A stretch of 64,000 bases of DNA from Spongiivirga sp046524175 (GTDB taxonomy: Bacteria; Bacteroidota; Bacteroidia; Flavobacteriales; Flavobacteriaceae), in contig NZ_JBEFZF010000005.1 in assembly GCF_046524175.1 (NCBI RefSeq), positions 310,001 to 374,000 of the forward strand, given 5' to 3'. The translations under genes and the position numbers were made by a program. The notes below the pieces were generated by a model. It did not search any database. It was given only the letters and a program-made list of their open reading frames with translations, and was not told the origin of the DNA. Within the stretch, counting starts at the first letter, position 1; the number at the start of each line of letters is the position of its first letter. Below, piece by piece: positions 10,401-18,040 of the stretch.

Positions 10401-10604
10401 GTTCCAGATTCCGGGATCTGTAATGGTAGTACCTATAGGGACATAATCCCAATTTATACCGTTGATTATAAATTTCTCCCCGTTAACTGTTAGATAAGTA
10501 CCACTTGACTCGTTAACAACTTGAACTGATTGTTTTTGAGAAAACAACGGACTCATAAAGAACAGTGTACCTAAGAAGAATAGCGTTTTGGTTAGTGTAT
10601 TCAT
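7419..10604 (-). CDS. Clan GH-A glycosidase fused to an outer-membrane beta-barrel-like domain
   Basis: The preferred start is the ATG at 10604, giving 1061 residues with a clear signal peptide (MNTLTKTLFFLG...LFSQ); a longer frame from 10670 adds 22 residues that would bury it. Residues about 25-398 form a TIM barrel of the GH2/GH5/GH72 type, with the acid/base motif MIGNEN (Glu171) and nucleophile motif FAEFGADAF (Glu273). The following 620 residues do not look like a soluble domain. They are rich in Gly, Trp, Tyr and Phe, with many short alternating strands (FGLTLGGIWGG, FNWYAQGGVMG, EWEIRTYIHINIGK at the end) as in porin-like barrels. It leads the glucan operon. Beta-glucanase or transglycosylase activity is likely; substrate and barrel topology are inferred. 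Confidence 0.75.
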   Translation of the reverse strand: MNTLTKTLFFLGTLFFMSPLFSQKQSVQVVNESSGTYLTVNGEKFIINGINWDYVPIGTTITDPGIWNRSDDIIKSALDSEMSLLKNMGVNAIRTYDLKPKWIKYIYENYGIYTMLNITFGAYGLTINGAWTPQTDYSDPATLEVLMDEARTMANTYKNTPGLLLYMIGNENNYHLVWTGAETEAIPIDDGEKTRAAARYLYRAFNDATKEVKAIDQSHPVAICNGDLGFLDIVKEECKDIDIYGTNMYRGISFGDAFQKVKDELNLPILFAEFGADAFNARDNKEDQYSQAYYMTGNWKEIYENASGLGKANNSIGGFTFQFSDGWWKYKQTENLDVHDNIAVWPNGGYSRDQAKEGDNNMNEEWFGIAAKGPTDARGLYELYPRAAYYALKEAHQINPYDDGMSLEFINNHFNNIQLMDAVLKARGDKAALEAEGSSKIRLSMLRAEFSTFNTGGSLITTPENEDPNANVFPNQLGFDHMQSYYIGVEGKPAPNMRANVNFNVLGNVAENPIDEIFYENVGRPVTVQGVDAGNNLDVEIADFNRVRVYNAEFEWNTKLADIKGFYRTGHYHWGYEGDFFGLYPEANYGPNLDIYNGEILGMEFNGKNAFKGFKAAFGPQLWWGANPTVLLKYGRKLGDWDVTGIYHRDLDREVTFDETGQRVLDPNLVRSGVIPPWPTERATLVVEREFGKFGLTLGGIWGGSPLNGSSFQDVRGGPGNYTVFTDKIQNTDNWGGKAKITYEGGKFNWYAQGGVMGLVANGGVDQTQTFTGWKLRDNGSGNQSNFLTGFTFTVGDWQIAPNFLWQKPLVDPMPNDVGSPGRIRNILVDPFSVRANRETTAGELLFTYDPTPGTWMYAWDADRSEDAKLAISAGFVYRHLPTTQDAHIGFLANRTIFAFPNSAPATDLWETHTKIISKVSPDLGLIANLYFGNAQANGSDARLIERYGGDVRVIYKNVKFQHTFKVNDWGPFDYHRDFNLTYPAQLMLDISTTIGKPDWFILPSTQIGIRGTWRSMNEFSPRYSPNVAEEFATSPIISPVGFPNGNEWEIRTYIHINIGK

Positions 10605-10705
10605 ACCGCATTTTTTGATGGGTAAACTTAAACTCATAAAATGCGTATTCCATAAAAAATACCACAACAAAAAACATACATCACAATAAAAAGCCTTATT
10701 TTTTA

Positions 10706-10832
10706 CAAATTTATCACCTATCAGCCCTGTATATCAGTGGTATTATCAATTTGATTATACTTTTAGCAAAAAAATTAAACAAAATTACTTTGTATAGGTG
10801 ATGTTGAGGTGCTAATAAGTATTGTATAGGTG
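10706..10832 (-). promoter_or_regulatory. Probable promoter and operator region of the glucan operon
   Basis: On the minus strand a Bacteroidota -7 box TAAATTTG (10713-10706) lies about 100 bases before the first operon gene; no good -33 box is seen. The 7-mer ATAGGTG ends one base before this box (10721-10715, minus strand). It occurs twice more on the plus strand at 10794-10800 and 10826-10832, inside two exact copies of TGTATAGGTG 32 bases apart. The arrangement suggests binding sites for the regulator encoded just upstream. The sites are by eye only. Confidence 0.4.
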
Positions 10833-10834
10833 CA

Positions 10835-13642
10835 CTATAGCCCTAGAATGTAGTTTACTAGGTTTTCTTCATGTTGTAAGCGCATTTTCTTACGCAATCT
10901 GTAGCGTTTTATCTCGACGCTACGAATAGAAATATTAAGTAAGGGAGCAATTTCTTTTGAAGATAAGTTTAACCGTAAATAAGCACATAATTTAATATCG
11001 TTTGGAGACAAATTAGGATGTAGTTTTTTTAATTTTTTCAAGAACTTCCGGTCAGCGTTGTTAAATGCCTCTTTAAAAAATTCCCAATCGTCATTTTTGC
11101 TTAAACTTTTATCAATTGTATTGATAATAGGTTTTACATCTTGAGCATCCATATCAAGTTGTGTAAGATCTTCTTTAATTTTAGTAAGTAGTTCATTTTT
11201 CTTTACAATACTCATTGTTGAGGCGGCCAACTCCTTACTTTTACTTTTATATTCCTTTTCTAGTTGTTCCTTCTTTATTTTTATAATCTCTTTTTCATTT
11301 TCGACCCTTGTAAGTTTAAGTCGTTGCTCATTTTTTTCAATTAATTTTCGCTGTTGCCTTTTATAATATCTTCTATAATTAACATGCATGAAAAAAGAAA
11401 AAGCTATGGTGCCAAGCACATATAGTGCAATCATAAAATTTGATAAGTACCATGGGCGAGCAATTGCAAATGAGTAGCTGGCAACATTTGTCGATGGGGT
11501 AGATCCTGACCTTCCCCTAAGTTCGAATGTATAATCTCCAGAAGGTAAATTTTCATATACTACAGTAGCATTACTTGACCATTCGCTCCATTCGATATCC
11601 CTACCATTTAAACGATGTTGGTATTGATTAACGTGAAATTTACTGTATTGTGGAATGTAAAACGAAAATTGAAAACTATTATGCGAGCTTTCAAAATCTC
11701 CTTGAATGTTACCATCAAGAATCCGATTTTCGCCTTTACCCTTTCCATTATTTTCTAGTGAGGAGAAGTAAACATTAAATTTTTCAGACAACAAGTTATC
11801 TTCATTAACGATAATATAGCCAGAGGTTTTTCCAATTAAGTATTGGTCTTCATCTTCATCAATTTTAAGTATGTTTTCATAACCTAATATACCGTTTCTA
11901 ACTTCCTTTGTCAACGGAATAGTTTTTACTGAAAGTTTATTAACCAAACCTACATTTTCTAAATAACTAATCCCTGATTTAGTAAAAACCCAAAGTCTTT
12001 CCCCTCTTTTGTCTACAATTAGTTTTCCTGATTCATAGTCCTTTTCATCATATAGTACACTTAGTAAGCTGTCCTTCAGAAAACGATTCTCCTTTTTATC
12101 AAATTTATAAACCCCTTTTTTAAAAGCATATAAAAGGTCTCCTCTATACATTGCTAAGCCAGAATTGGCGCCCTTAATCAAGGTATCTTTTTCAACAGCT
12201 GTGACCTCGGTAAAATTGTCATCAATACTAAGCTTAAAAACACCATTGTATTCATGATTGACAAAAATATTATTCCCCAATATCTCAAAGTACCTAGAAG
12301 AGTTATCGAAGCCGTCTATTTTATTTCTTACTTTCCATGTATCATTTGACTTCTGCAAAACATACAAGCCATCATAGTTACCTTGAAGTAACAAATCATC
12401 CTTACTCTCTATTTTTTCAATTTTCCAGGTTCCAGGAACATTGGCCACTTTTGTAGCTTTTGCATCATTAATTAAAAAAGTACCGGTATGATGCCCACAA
12501 AAAAGAGTATCATCAATTAACTGAAAATCCCACACTTGACCTTGGGTTCCTTCTACAAAGCTAAAATTGTCATTCGTTGCGTTTGGCTTGTAAAACAGTC
12601 CTTGATTTGTTCCCAAATACAAATTATCTTCATGAATTATTGACGCATATACACTTCCCAATTGTCCATTAAAGTCTTCGAAAACAGCATATGGGCTTTG
12701 CATGTTAAGATGACTAATGCCATGATCAAGACCTAACCAAATAGCATTGTCAATATCTTGAAAAAGAGATAATACTGTATTATTAGCTAAACCGTTATTT
12801 TGATTTATTTTAACCGTTTGGTCACCCGATCTGTTAATATGAAAAAGCCCTTCAGAAATAGATCCTAGCAAGTAGCTACCATCATTTAGTTGAATTCCGT
12901 CATACAAACTAAGACCCTTTAAAGTATTGTTTGGAAAGGTAATATCCGGCACTAAACTATCTTCTTCCTTTTTAAAAAAACCATTGTGCTTTGTAAGAAC
13001 TATTGGCTGGTTTTTGTTGCCAAATAGTTGAATCACTTCATCATTCTTAACCGCGGGATCATCAAAAACTAACACATCTGTTCCTGCCTCAATTTTAAAA
13101 ATTCCCCGACCACTTCGATGAAAATAGATCGTATTATCAAAAAGAAAAATCTTAGTAATTGTTGTCTCAGAATCTATGGTTACTATAGAATCATCAGCAG
13201 TATTGTAAATATAAATGCGTTTGAGAGATTGAAAGATGACAAACTCATTTAAGCTTACAATGTTCCAAAACTCTTCATCTTCCAAAAGTTGATCTTCAAC
13301 TGTTGATGACAGCGAGGTATATTTTAATATTCCTACTTCATTTTTTAACCAAAAACCAAACTCTCGATAACAGCCCGTGTAAATTTTTTCATCAACCACC
13401 GTTACCGATCGCATGATAGTCTCATTGGGCGAAGGGTGAAGTTTCCAACTCGCGCCATTGTATTCCAGTAAACCTGCACTATTGGCAACGTAAATAAGCT
13501 TGTTCAGGGACTGTGCTATAGACCAGTTTTGATTTTCCCCAAGATAATCCTTTGGGAAAAAATTTTGAATAGGCGGAAGTTCCTGTCCAACAGCACCTAA
13601 CGAAACAACGTAAAGTAAAAACCAGTATTTTTTAAGGTTCAA
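10835..13642 (-). CDS. SusR-like membrane regulator: beta-propeller sensor, triple-Tyr domain, LuxR-type HTH
   Basis: The 935-residue protein has a signal-like N-terminus and about 600 residues of beta-propeller repeats (Reg_prop type). A triple-Tyr (Y_Y_Y) Ig-like domain follows at about 650-720, with motifs such as GDYTFELRGRS. One membrane span is at 735-757 and a charged coiled coil at about 760-840. The last 58 residues are a LuxR-type helix-turn-helix (SSKEIAPLLNISIRSVEIKRYRLRKKM). No histidine kinase or receiver domain is present, so it should sense a periplasmic ligand and act directly on DNA, as SusR does for starch genes. It lies directly upstream of the glucan operon in the same direction, so a beta-glucan oligosaccharide is the likely signal. 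Confidence 0.88.
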   Translation of the reverse strand: MNLKKYWFLLYVVSLGAVGQELPPIQNFFPKDYLGENQNWSIAQSLNKLIYVANSAGLLEYNGASWKLHPSPNETIMRSVTVVDEKIYTGCYREFGFWLKNEVGILKYTSLSSTVEDQLLEDEEFWNIVSLNEFVIFQSLKRIYIYNTADDSIVTIDSETTITKIFLFDNTIYFHRSGRGIFKIEAGTDVLVFDDPAVKNDEVIQLFGNKNQPIVLTKHNGFFKKEEDSLVPDITFPNNTLKGLSLYDGIQLNDGSYLLGSISEGLFHINRSGDQTVKINQNNGLANNTVLSLFQDIDNAIWLGLDHGISHLNMQSPYAVFEDFNGQLGSVYASIIHEDNLYLGTNQGLFYKPNATNDNFSFVEGTQGQVWDFQLIDDTLFCGHHTGTFLINDAKATKVANVPGTWKIEKIESKDDLLLQGNYDGLYVLQKSNDTWKVRNKIDGFDNSSRYFEILGNNIFVNHEYNGVFKLSIDDNFTEVTAVEKDTLIKGANSGLAMYRGDLLYAFKKGVYKFDKKENRFLKDSLLSVLYDEKDYESGKLIVDKRGERLWVFTKSGISYLENVGLVNKLSVKTIPLTKEVRNGILGYENILKIDEDEDQYLIGKTSGYIIVNEDNLLSEKFNVYFSSLENNGKGKGENRILDGNIQGDFESSHNSFQFSFYIPQYSKFHVNQYQHRLNGRDIEWSEWSSNATVVYENLPSGDYTFELRGRSGSTPSTNVASYSFAIARPWYLSNFMIALYVLGTIAFSFFMHVNYRRYYKRQQRKLIEKNEQRLKLTRVENEKEIIKIKKEQLEKEYKSKSKELAASTMSIVKKNELLTKIKEDLTQLDMDAQDVKPIINTIDKSLSKNDDWEFFKEAFNNADRKFLKKLKKLHPNLSPNDIKLCAYLRLNLSSKEIAPLLNISIRSVEIKRYRLRKKMRLQHEENLVNYILGL

Positions 13643-13736
13643 AACGACTATTTATAGCTAAAAGATACTTCTTTTTTTTACAAGAAGCATATGGAATAAC
13701 CTTAAGCTATATGTCCTGTGGGCTAGTACATACTAA

Positions 13737-14261
13737 TTAATCAGTCTGTATTAAAGTAGCACTTGCCTTACCATTTACTACTGTAACAATGTATAAATGA
13801 CCATAAATCGACTCGTCAATTTGCTCATATTTTTTTTCACCTAAAATGGCATTTACAAAAGTTGGGGTTGTATTACTATGTCCGACAATAACAACCCGCT
13901 TCCCTTGAGTTTCTTCAAGAAATTTTGGCAAGTCCAGATTTCGCGGATCGTATGTTTTAATCTTTATGCCCAAATTTGTTCCCGGTTCGGGTTTTTCTGG
14001 TAACATGATCGCAGCAACCATTCCTGAGGCTGTCTCCTTTGTACGAAAATAGTCGGTGCTATAAATAACATCGATTTTCTCGTTTTTCAGCATCTTACCC
14101 CATTGTGTTGATCTAAGTTTTCCTTCCTCTGTTAAATGCGGGTTTTTAGTACCATCAACCTGCTTCTCGGCATGTCTAACAAAATAATAGGTGGTTGCAT
14201 CTTGTGCCTGGACATAACTAAATGCGACTATTAAAAATAAAATGCTAAACTTAATTTTCAT
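13737..14261 (-). CDS. Secreted histidine phosphatase family protein (SixA/PGAM-like)
   Basis: The 174-residue protein has a signal peptide (MKIKFSILFLIVAFSYVQAQ) and the RHAEK motif of the histidine phosphatase superfamily, with His30 as the phosphorylated residue. Further family features are LTEEGKLRSTQWG, STDYFRTKETA and the second catalytic His in VIVGHSNTTP. Its small size is SixA-like, but secretion suggests a periplasmic phosphomonoesterase rather than a phosphorelay phosphatase. It is 32 bases downstream of the methyltransferase gene, so the two may be co-transcribed. The substrate cannot be told. Confidence 0.85.
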   Translation of the reverse strand: MKIKFSILFLIVAFSYVQAQDATTYYFVRHAEKQVDGTKNPHLTEEGKLRSTQWGKMLKNEKIDVIYSTDYFRTKETASGMVAAIMLPEKPEPGTNLGIKIKTYDPRNLDLPKFLEETQGKRVVIVGHSNTTPTFVNAILGEKKYEQIDESIYGHLYIVTVVNGKASATLIQTD

Positions 14262-14293
14262 GATATCGGTATTTGACTCCTAAAATAACACAA

Positions 14294-15043
14294 TTATTTT
14301 TCAAAGGTAACGTAGCGCAAGCCCCAATCCATTGTATAGTTACCACTATTATTTTTTGTTAAATTAAGATGTGCAGCCATATACTTGGCAACCTCTTTGA
14401 TTGACGCCTTGTCAATACCAAATAATAATTTCATATAAACCATTGATTCCTCAAGGTTCGACGAAAACTCCCAGGTAAAATTCTGATATTGGTTTTTGAC
14501 TATATTAAGTGTCCCCTGGGCAAAGTCCTGAGCAAAGTTAGTATCAATAAACATTCCTACATGGCCTAATGAGTTGTTATTATGTACAAATTCGTTTAGA
14601 AACGGATCCATGGGTGTTCCTTGTTCAACATCAGCAATAACCAGCTTTCCTCCTTTTTTTAAAACCCGTACTGCTTCTTGTCTAAATTTCTTGCGATCTT
14701 CATCAGCTACATGATGTATTGCAGCACAGCACAAAATGGCATCAACCGACTGGTCTTCAAGTGGCAATTTTGACCAATCACAAAGTGGCGAATTGCCTAG
14801 TTTTGCAAATATTTCTGAAGTTTCTAATGGCAATATTTTGATATTATCAGGGAGATACTGTTTTAGGTAGTTTCCTCCAGATGGGATATCAACCAACACC
14901 ATTCCACCTTGCAACTTAATCTGATCTAAAATAGTAGTAAGCTCTTTTTTCCTTGCATTAGGAAGCAATTTCATCGCTTCATGATACTGCTTACCACGTA
15001 AATTAAAAATGTCAGCATACTTTACGTGCTGTTGTTCAAACAT
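14294..15043 (-). CDS. Class I SAM-dependent methyltransferase
   Basis: The 249-residue cytoplasmic protein has the Rossmann-type methyltransferase pattern: motif I region MVLVDIPSGGNYL, an acidic residue ending the second strand (LPLETSE), the motif DQSVDAILCCAAIHHVAD, and VRVLKKGGKLVIADV, which is characteristic of the UbiE/Methyltransf_11 group. The acceptor is unknown. It is divergent from the CapK-like ligase gene, with a 129-base gap that must hold promoters for both; no strong box is evident there. Confidence 0.8.
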   Translation of the reverse strand: MFEQQHVKYADIFNLRGKQYHEAMKLLPNARKKELTTILDQIKLQGGMVLVDIPSGGNYLKQYLPDNIKILPLETSEIFAKLGNSPLCDWSKLPLEDQSVDAILCCAAIHHVADEDRKKFRQEAVRVLKKGGKLVIADVEQGTPMDPFLNEFVHNNNSLGHVGMFIDTNFAQDFAQGTLNIVKNQYQNFTWEFSSNLEESMVYMKLLFGIDKASIKEVAKYMAAHLNLTKNNSGNYTMDWGLRYVTFEK

Positions 15044-15172
15044 ATTATCTAGCCTTTGGGGATTTGAAGTACTTGATGGTCTAAAGATAGGAAATTGACA
15101 ACCATCATTTTATAATTGCCTATCAATTTGAATGAGTTGATTCAATAGCATTTTGATTTTAGTATTTTCGTA

Positions 15173-16492
15173 TTGAATATCCTTAATCGCTTGAAGTATT
15201 TTTATCAATCAACTGCTTTTATCAGAAAATTTGCCTTTTATGCATTTGATGCATTAAAAGGGAGGATTATAGGGAAGCATTTGACGGATATAAATTCTCA
15301 TTTTGAAAATCCTGCGGAATCAAAAAATTCAAGAGAAACACTGCTCTTAAATCTTTTGAGTCATACTTTCAAAACGGTTGACTATTACGCTAAACTTGAA
15401 GGTATTTCTAAATTATCTGATTATCCAGTAGTCACCAAATCGCATTTTATTGATCATTTTGACTCTTTTATTTCTAGCCAATATAAAGACACCAAATTAT
15501 TTAAGATGACTACTAGCGGTTCTACAGGCATCCCACTTTTAGTACTGCAGAATAAACAAAAAAAAGATCGTAATACAGCAGATACTATTTATTTCGCCAA
15601 ACGTGTTGGAGTCTATGTTGGCGTTAAATTACTGTATATAAAGCTTTGGTCCCATAAGAACAAAAAGAGCAAACTATCGCTAGCTATCCAGAATATCATG
15701 CCGCACAATATTTTAGATTCAGATAAAAGTCATTTTGAGAAGTTACTTTATAAAATGAATAGATATAGTGGTAAAATGAACATGATTGTATATCCTTCTT
15801 TTTTAGAACAGCTTTGTCAGCACTTAGAAAAAAAGGATGTTGAATTACCAAAAATTGGATCACTTATAACCATTTCAGAAAAATTAAATAAATATGAACG
15901 ACAATGTGCCGAAAAACTATTTGGCGCCCGAGTTTACGAACGATACAGCAATATGGAAAATGGTATTTTAGCACAAGAAGATAGTACCTCATGCTATTAC
16001 ACAGTAAATACAGCCAGCTATATTGTCGAAATGTTACATCCAGAATACGATGTGGCTATAGCAGAGGGTGAAGTTGGGAGGATTGTGATTACCGATCTTT
16101 TTAACTACGCTATGCCCATGATACGTTATGACACAGGCGATATGGCTATTGCTAAAACCTTAGATGATGGTAGGCTTGTGTTTACTGAAATCTTTGGTAG
16201 AAAAATGGATGTTGTTTATGATACCAATGGTAAATATGTTTCTCCACATATTTTTTATATGATATCTAAATTTTCTGTCCACAAACAATTCCAATTTATT
16301 CAAAATGGGAAAAAAACATATTGTTTTAAATTGAATGCTACACCAGAAAAAACCAATGAAAATGCAATGGTTGATTACTTTAAAGCATATTTAGGTAATG
16401 ATGCGGTTTTTAGTTTTGAATATGTTGATGAAATCCCTCTGCTAGCTTCGGGAAAAAGGAAAAAGGTTGAAAACAGACTTTCTAGCTACTAA
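15173..16492 (+). CDS. CapK/PaaK-like AMP-forming ligase
   Basis: The 439-residue protein belongs to the adenylate-forming superfamily in its phenylacetate-CoA ligase/CapK branch. It shows the phosphate-binding loop TTSGSTGIPLLV near residue 118, a YERYSNMENG segment, the MIRYDTGDMA motif, and GRKMDVV before the C-terminal domain. Relatives are often found in capsule or lipopolysaccharide loci and in coenzyme F390 synthetase-like families. The carboxylate substrate is unknown. It starts with TTG at 15173; no in-frame ATG lies near. A neighbouring methyltransferase could act in the same pathway, but that is only a guess. Confidence 0.8.
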   Translation: MNILNRLKYFYQSTAFIRKFAFYAFDALKGRIIGKHLTDINSHFENPAESKNSRETLLLNLLSHTFKTVDYYAKLEGISKLSDYPVVTKSHFIDHFDSFISSQYKDTKLFKMTTSGSTGIPLLVLQNKQKKDRNTADTIYFAKRVGVYVGVKLLYIKLWSHKNKKSKLSLAIQNIMPHNILDSDKSHFEKLLYKMNRYSGKMNMIVYPSFLEQLCQHLEKKDVELPKIGSLITISEKLNKYERQCAEKLFGARVYERYSNMENGILAQEDSTSCYYTVNTASYIVEMLHPEYDVAIAEGEVGRIVITDLFNYAMPMIRYDTGDMAIAKTLDDGRLVFTEIFGRKMDVVYDTNGKYVSPHIFYMISKFSVHKQFQFIQNGKKTYCFKLNATPEKTNENAMVDYFKAYLGNDAVFSFEYVDEIPLLASGKRKKVENRLSSY

Positions 16493-16614
16493 CACAATAT
16501 TTTGATTAAAAATTAGTCCTTTTTCAAATGTTTAAATGATCCGGCGTTGAGCTGATTTTAGTCATAGTTCGTCATTTTATGTATATTTAATTTAGTACAG
16601 TTAAAGCGCTAACT

Positions 16615-17112
16615 ATGTATAATTGCGGTCATAAAAAAGGAAGCCCTACTGTACTCCTACTAGTATTTATTACAAGTTTTTTCTTGAACAGTATGTATGC
16701 GCAAGAACTTGTAAATACTGCTAAGGATAAAAAAACATACAAAGTGTTTTTGTCTAAACAGGATAGTGATTTCAAAAATGAAGTTGTTGAAGAACTTAAA
16801 CTAAATTCTGATGATATTAATTTCAAAGTAACAGAGCTTTCCGCATTAAAAGACCTGAAGATCGAAGAATGGGATGCTATTGTCATTTTGCATAGTTGGG
16901 AATTTTTAAGTCCCCCGAGAGTTGTAAAAAGATTCATTCGTGCAAATACTTCAAACAAAAAAAAGATTGTAGTTTTAACTACATCCAGTGATGGCGATGC
17001 TAAAATGGATGAGGTAGACGCAATTACGGGCGAATCAGAATTAGTAGACGCTTATGAATACGCCTATATAATAACCGAGAGACTAAATAAAGTATTTGCA
17101 AGAGCAAATTAA
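16615..17112 (+). CDS. Exported protein of unknown function, possibly flavodoxin-like fold
   Basis: The 165-residue protein has a hydrophobic N-terminus ending MYAQ, a plausible signal peptide cleavage site. The rest alternates strands and helices (KTYKVFLSKQ, EEWDAIVILHSWEF, KKIVVLTTSSDGD), which suggests a small alpha/beta fold resembling flavodoxins, with an Ala/Asp-rich region like a flavin loop. No recognised family motif is seen. It lies 25 bases before an ApbE-type gene, so a link with flavin chemistry is conceivable but not shown. Confidence 0.6.
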   Translation: MYNCGHKKGSPTVLLLVFITSFFLNSMYAQELVNTAKDKKTYKVFLSKQDSDFKNEVVEELKLNSDDINFKVTELSALKDLKIEEWDAIVILHSWEFLSPPRVVKRFIRANTSNKKKIVVLTTSSDGDAKMDEVDAITGESELVDAYEYAYIITERLNKVFARAN

Positions 17113-17137
17113 ACACCGTATTAATAAACACCCTCCC

Positions 17138-18040
17138 ATGTATACTAATGAGCATCAGGCAATGGCTACTCGTTTTAGGTTTCAAATTCAAACAGAAAGT
17201 GAGGAAACTTCTCAAGCAATTTTACAGGAGGCATTTACCATTGTAGACGATCTAGAATTAATGCTCAGTAGATTCATACCGGATAGCGATATTTCAAGAA
17301 TTAACAGATTAAGAAAAAATGAACAACTACATATAGAATATGAAACCTGGGATATTATAAAAAACGCTATCAACATTAATAAAAATACTTTAGGTGCATT
17401 CAACATTAATGTAGGAGAGTACATGAATATTTTTAAAGGAGCAAAAGAAGGTATACTTAATGCCAAAGAAGTTACCACAGCACTAGAAAAGGCACATAAA
17501 ATAGCAAATGAAGGAAGTATGTATATCGATCCGGATCAACCTGTAGTATATTGTATCAAGGAAGGAATTAAACTTGACCTTGGTGCAATAGGAAAAGGAT
17601 ATGCTTTAGACAAGGTGAAGAACTTTTTAGAAGAAGTCGGAGTAACTATTTATACATTAGAGGCAGGAGACAGCACTATACTTTCAGGTGAAAATACATC
17701 ACCTAATTCATCATGGTCATATCAACTTACATCGCCTTCAGATGTTAAAAACATCGAGTTAAAAAATGCCAGTATATCGGCATCTGGCACTTACTGGCAA
17801 GGAGCTCATATTTTTAATCCCAGAACAGGGAAAAATGAACTCAAAGGTCAATTTGATCGTGTTTGGGTATGCGGTAACAATGCAGCTTTATCTGATGCGC
17901 TTTCTACCGCATTTTATGTAATGTCAGAAGACGAACTTAAAAAAACAGTCAACCAAATAAATGATCTTAACTGGATTGCGTACGTTAAAGACGGAAAGAT
18001 TGAAATGCTATCAAATATTAATAAAAAACAGAATTCATGA
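17138..18040 (+). CDS. apbE: ApbE family FAD:protein FMN transferase
   Basis: The 300-residue protein carries the ApbE signature: the start motif HQAMATRFRF (family pattern AMGTxF), LDLGAIGKGYALDKV, the Gly/Asp segment LEAGDSTILSG, and the C-terminal DALSTAFYVM with the metal-binding Asp. These enzymes transfer FMN from FAD to a Thr/Ser of target proteins such as NqrB/C and RnfG. The ATG at 17138 is preferred over an upstream TTG at 17096, which would overlap the previous gene. No signal peptide or lipobox is seen, unlike classical periplasmic ApbE, so it may act in the cytoplasm. Its stop overlaps the next gene by four bases (ATGA). Confidence 0.85.
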   Translation: MYTNEHQAMATRFRFQIQTESEETSQAILQEAFTIVDDLELMLSRFIPDSDISRINRLRKNEQLHIEYETWDIIKNAININKNTLGAFNINVGEYMNIFKGAKEGILNAKEVTTALEKAHKIANEGSMYIDPDQPVVYCIKEGIKLDLGAIGKGYALDKVKNFLEEVGVTIYTLEAGDSTILSGENTSPNSSWSYQLTSPSDVKNIELKNASISASGTYWQGAHIFNPRTGKNELKGQFDRVWVCGNNAALSDALSTAFYVMSEDELKKTVNQINDLNWIAYVKDGKIEMLSNINKKQNS

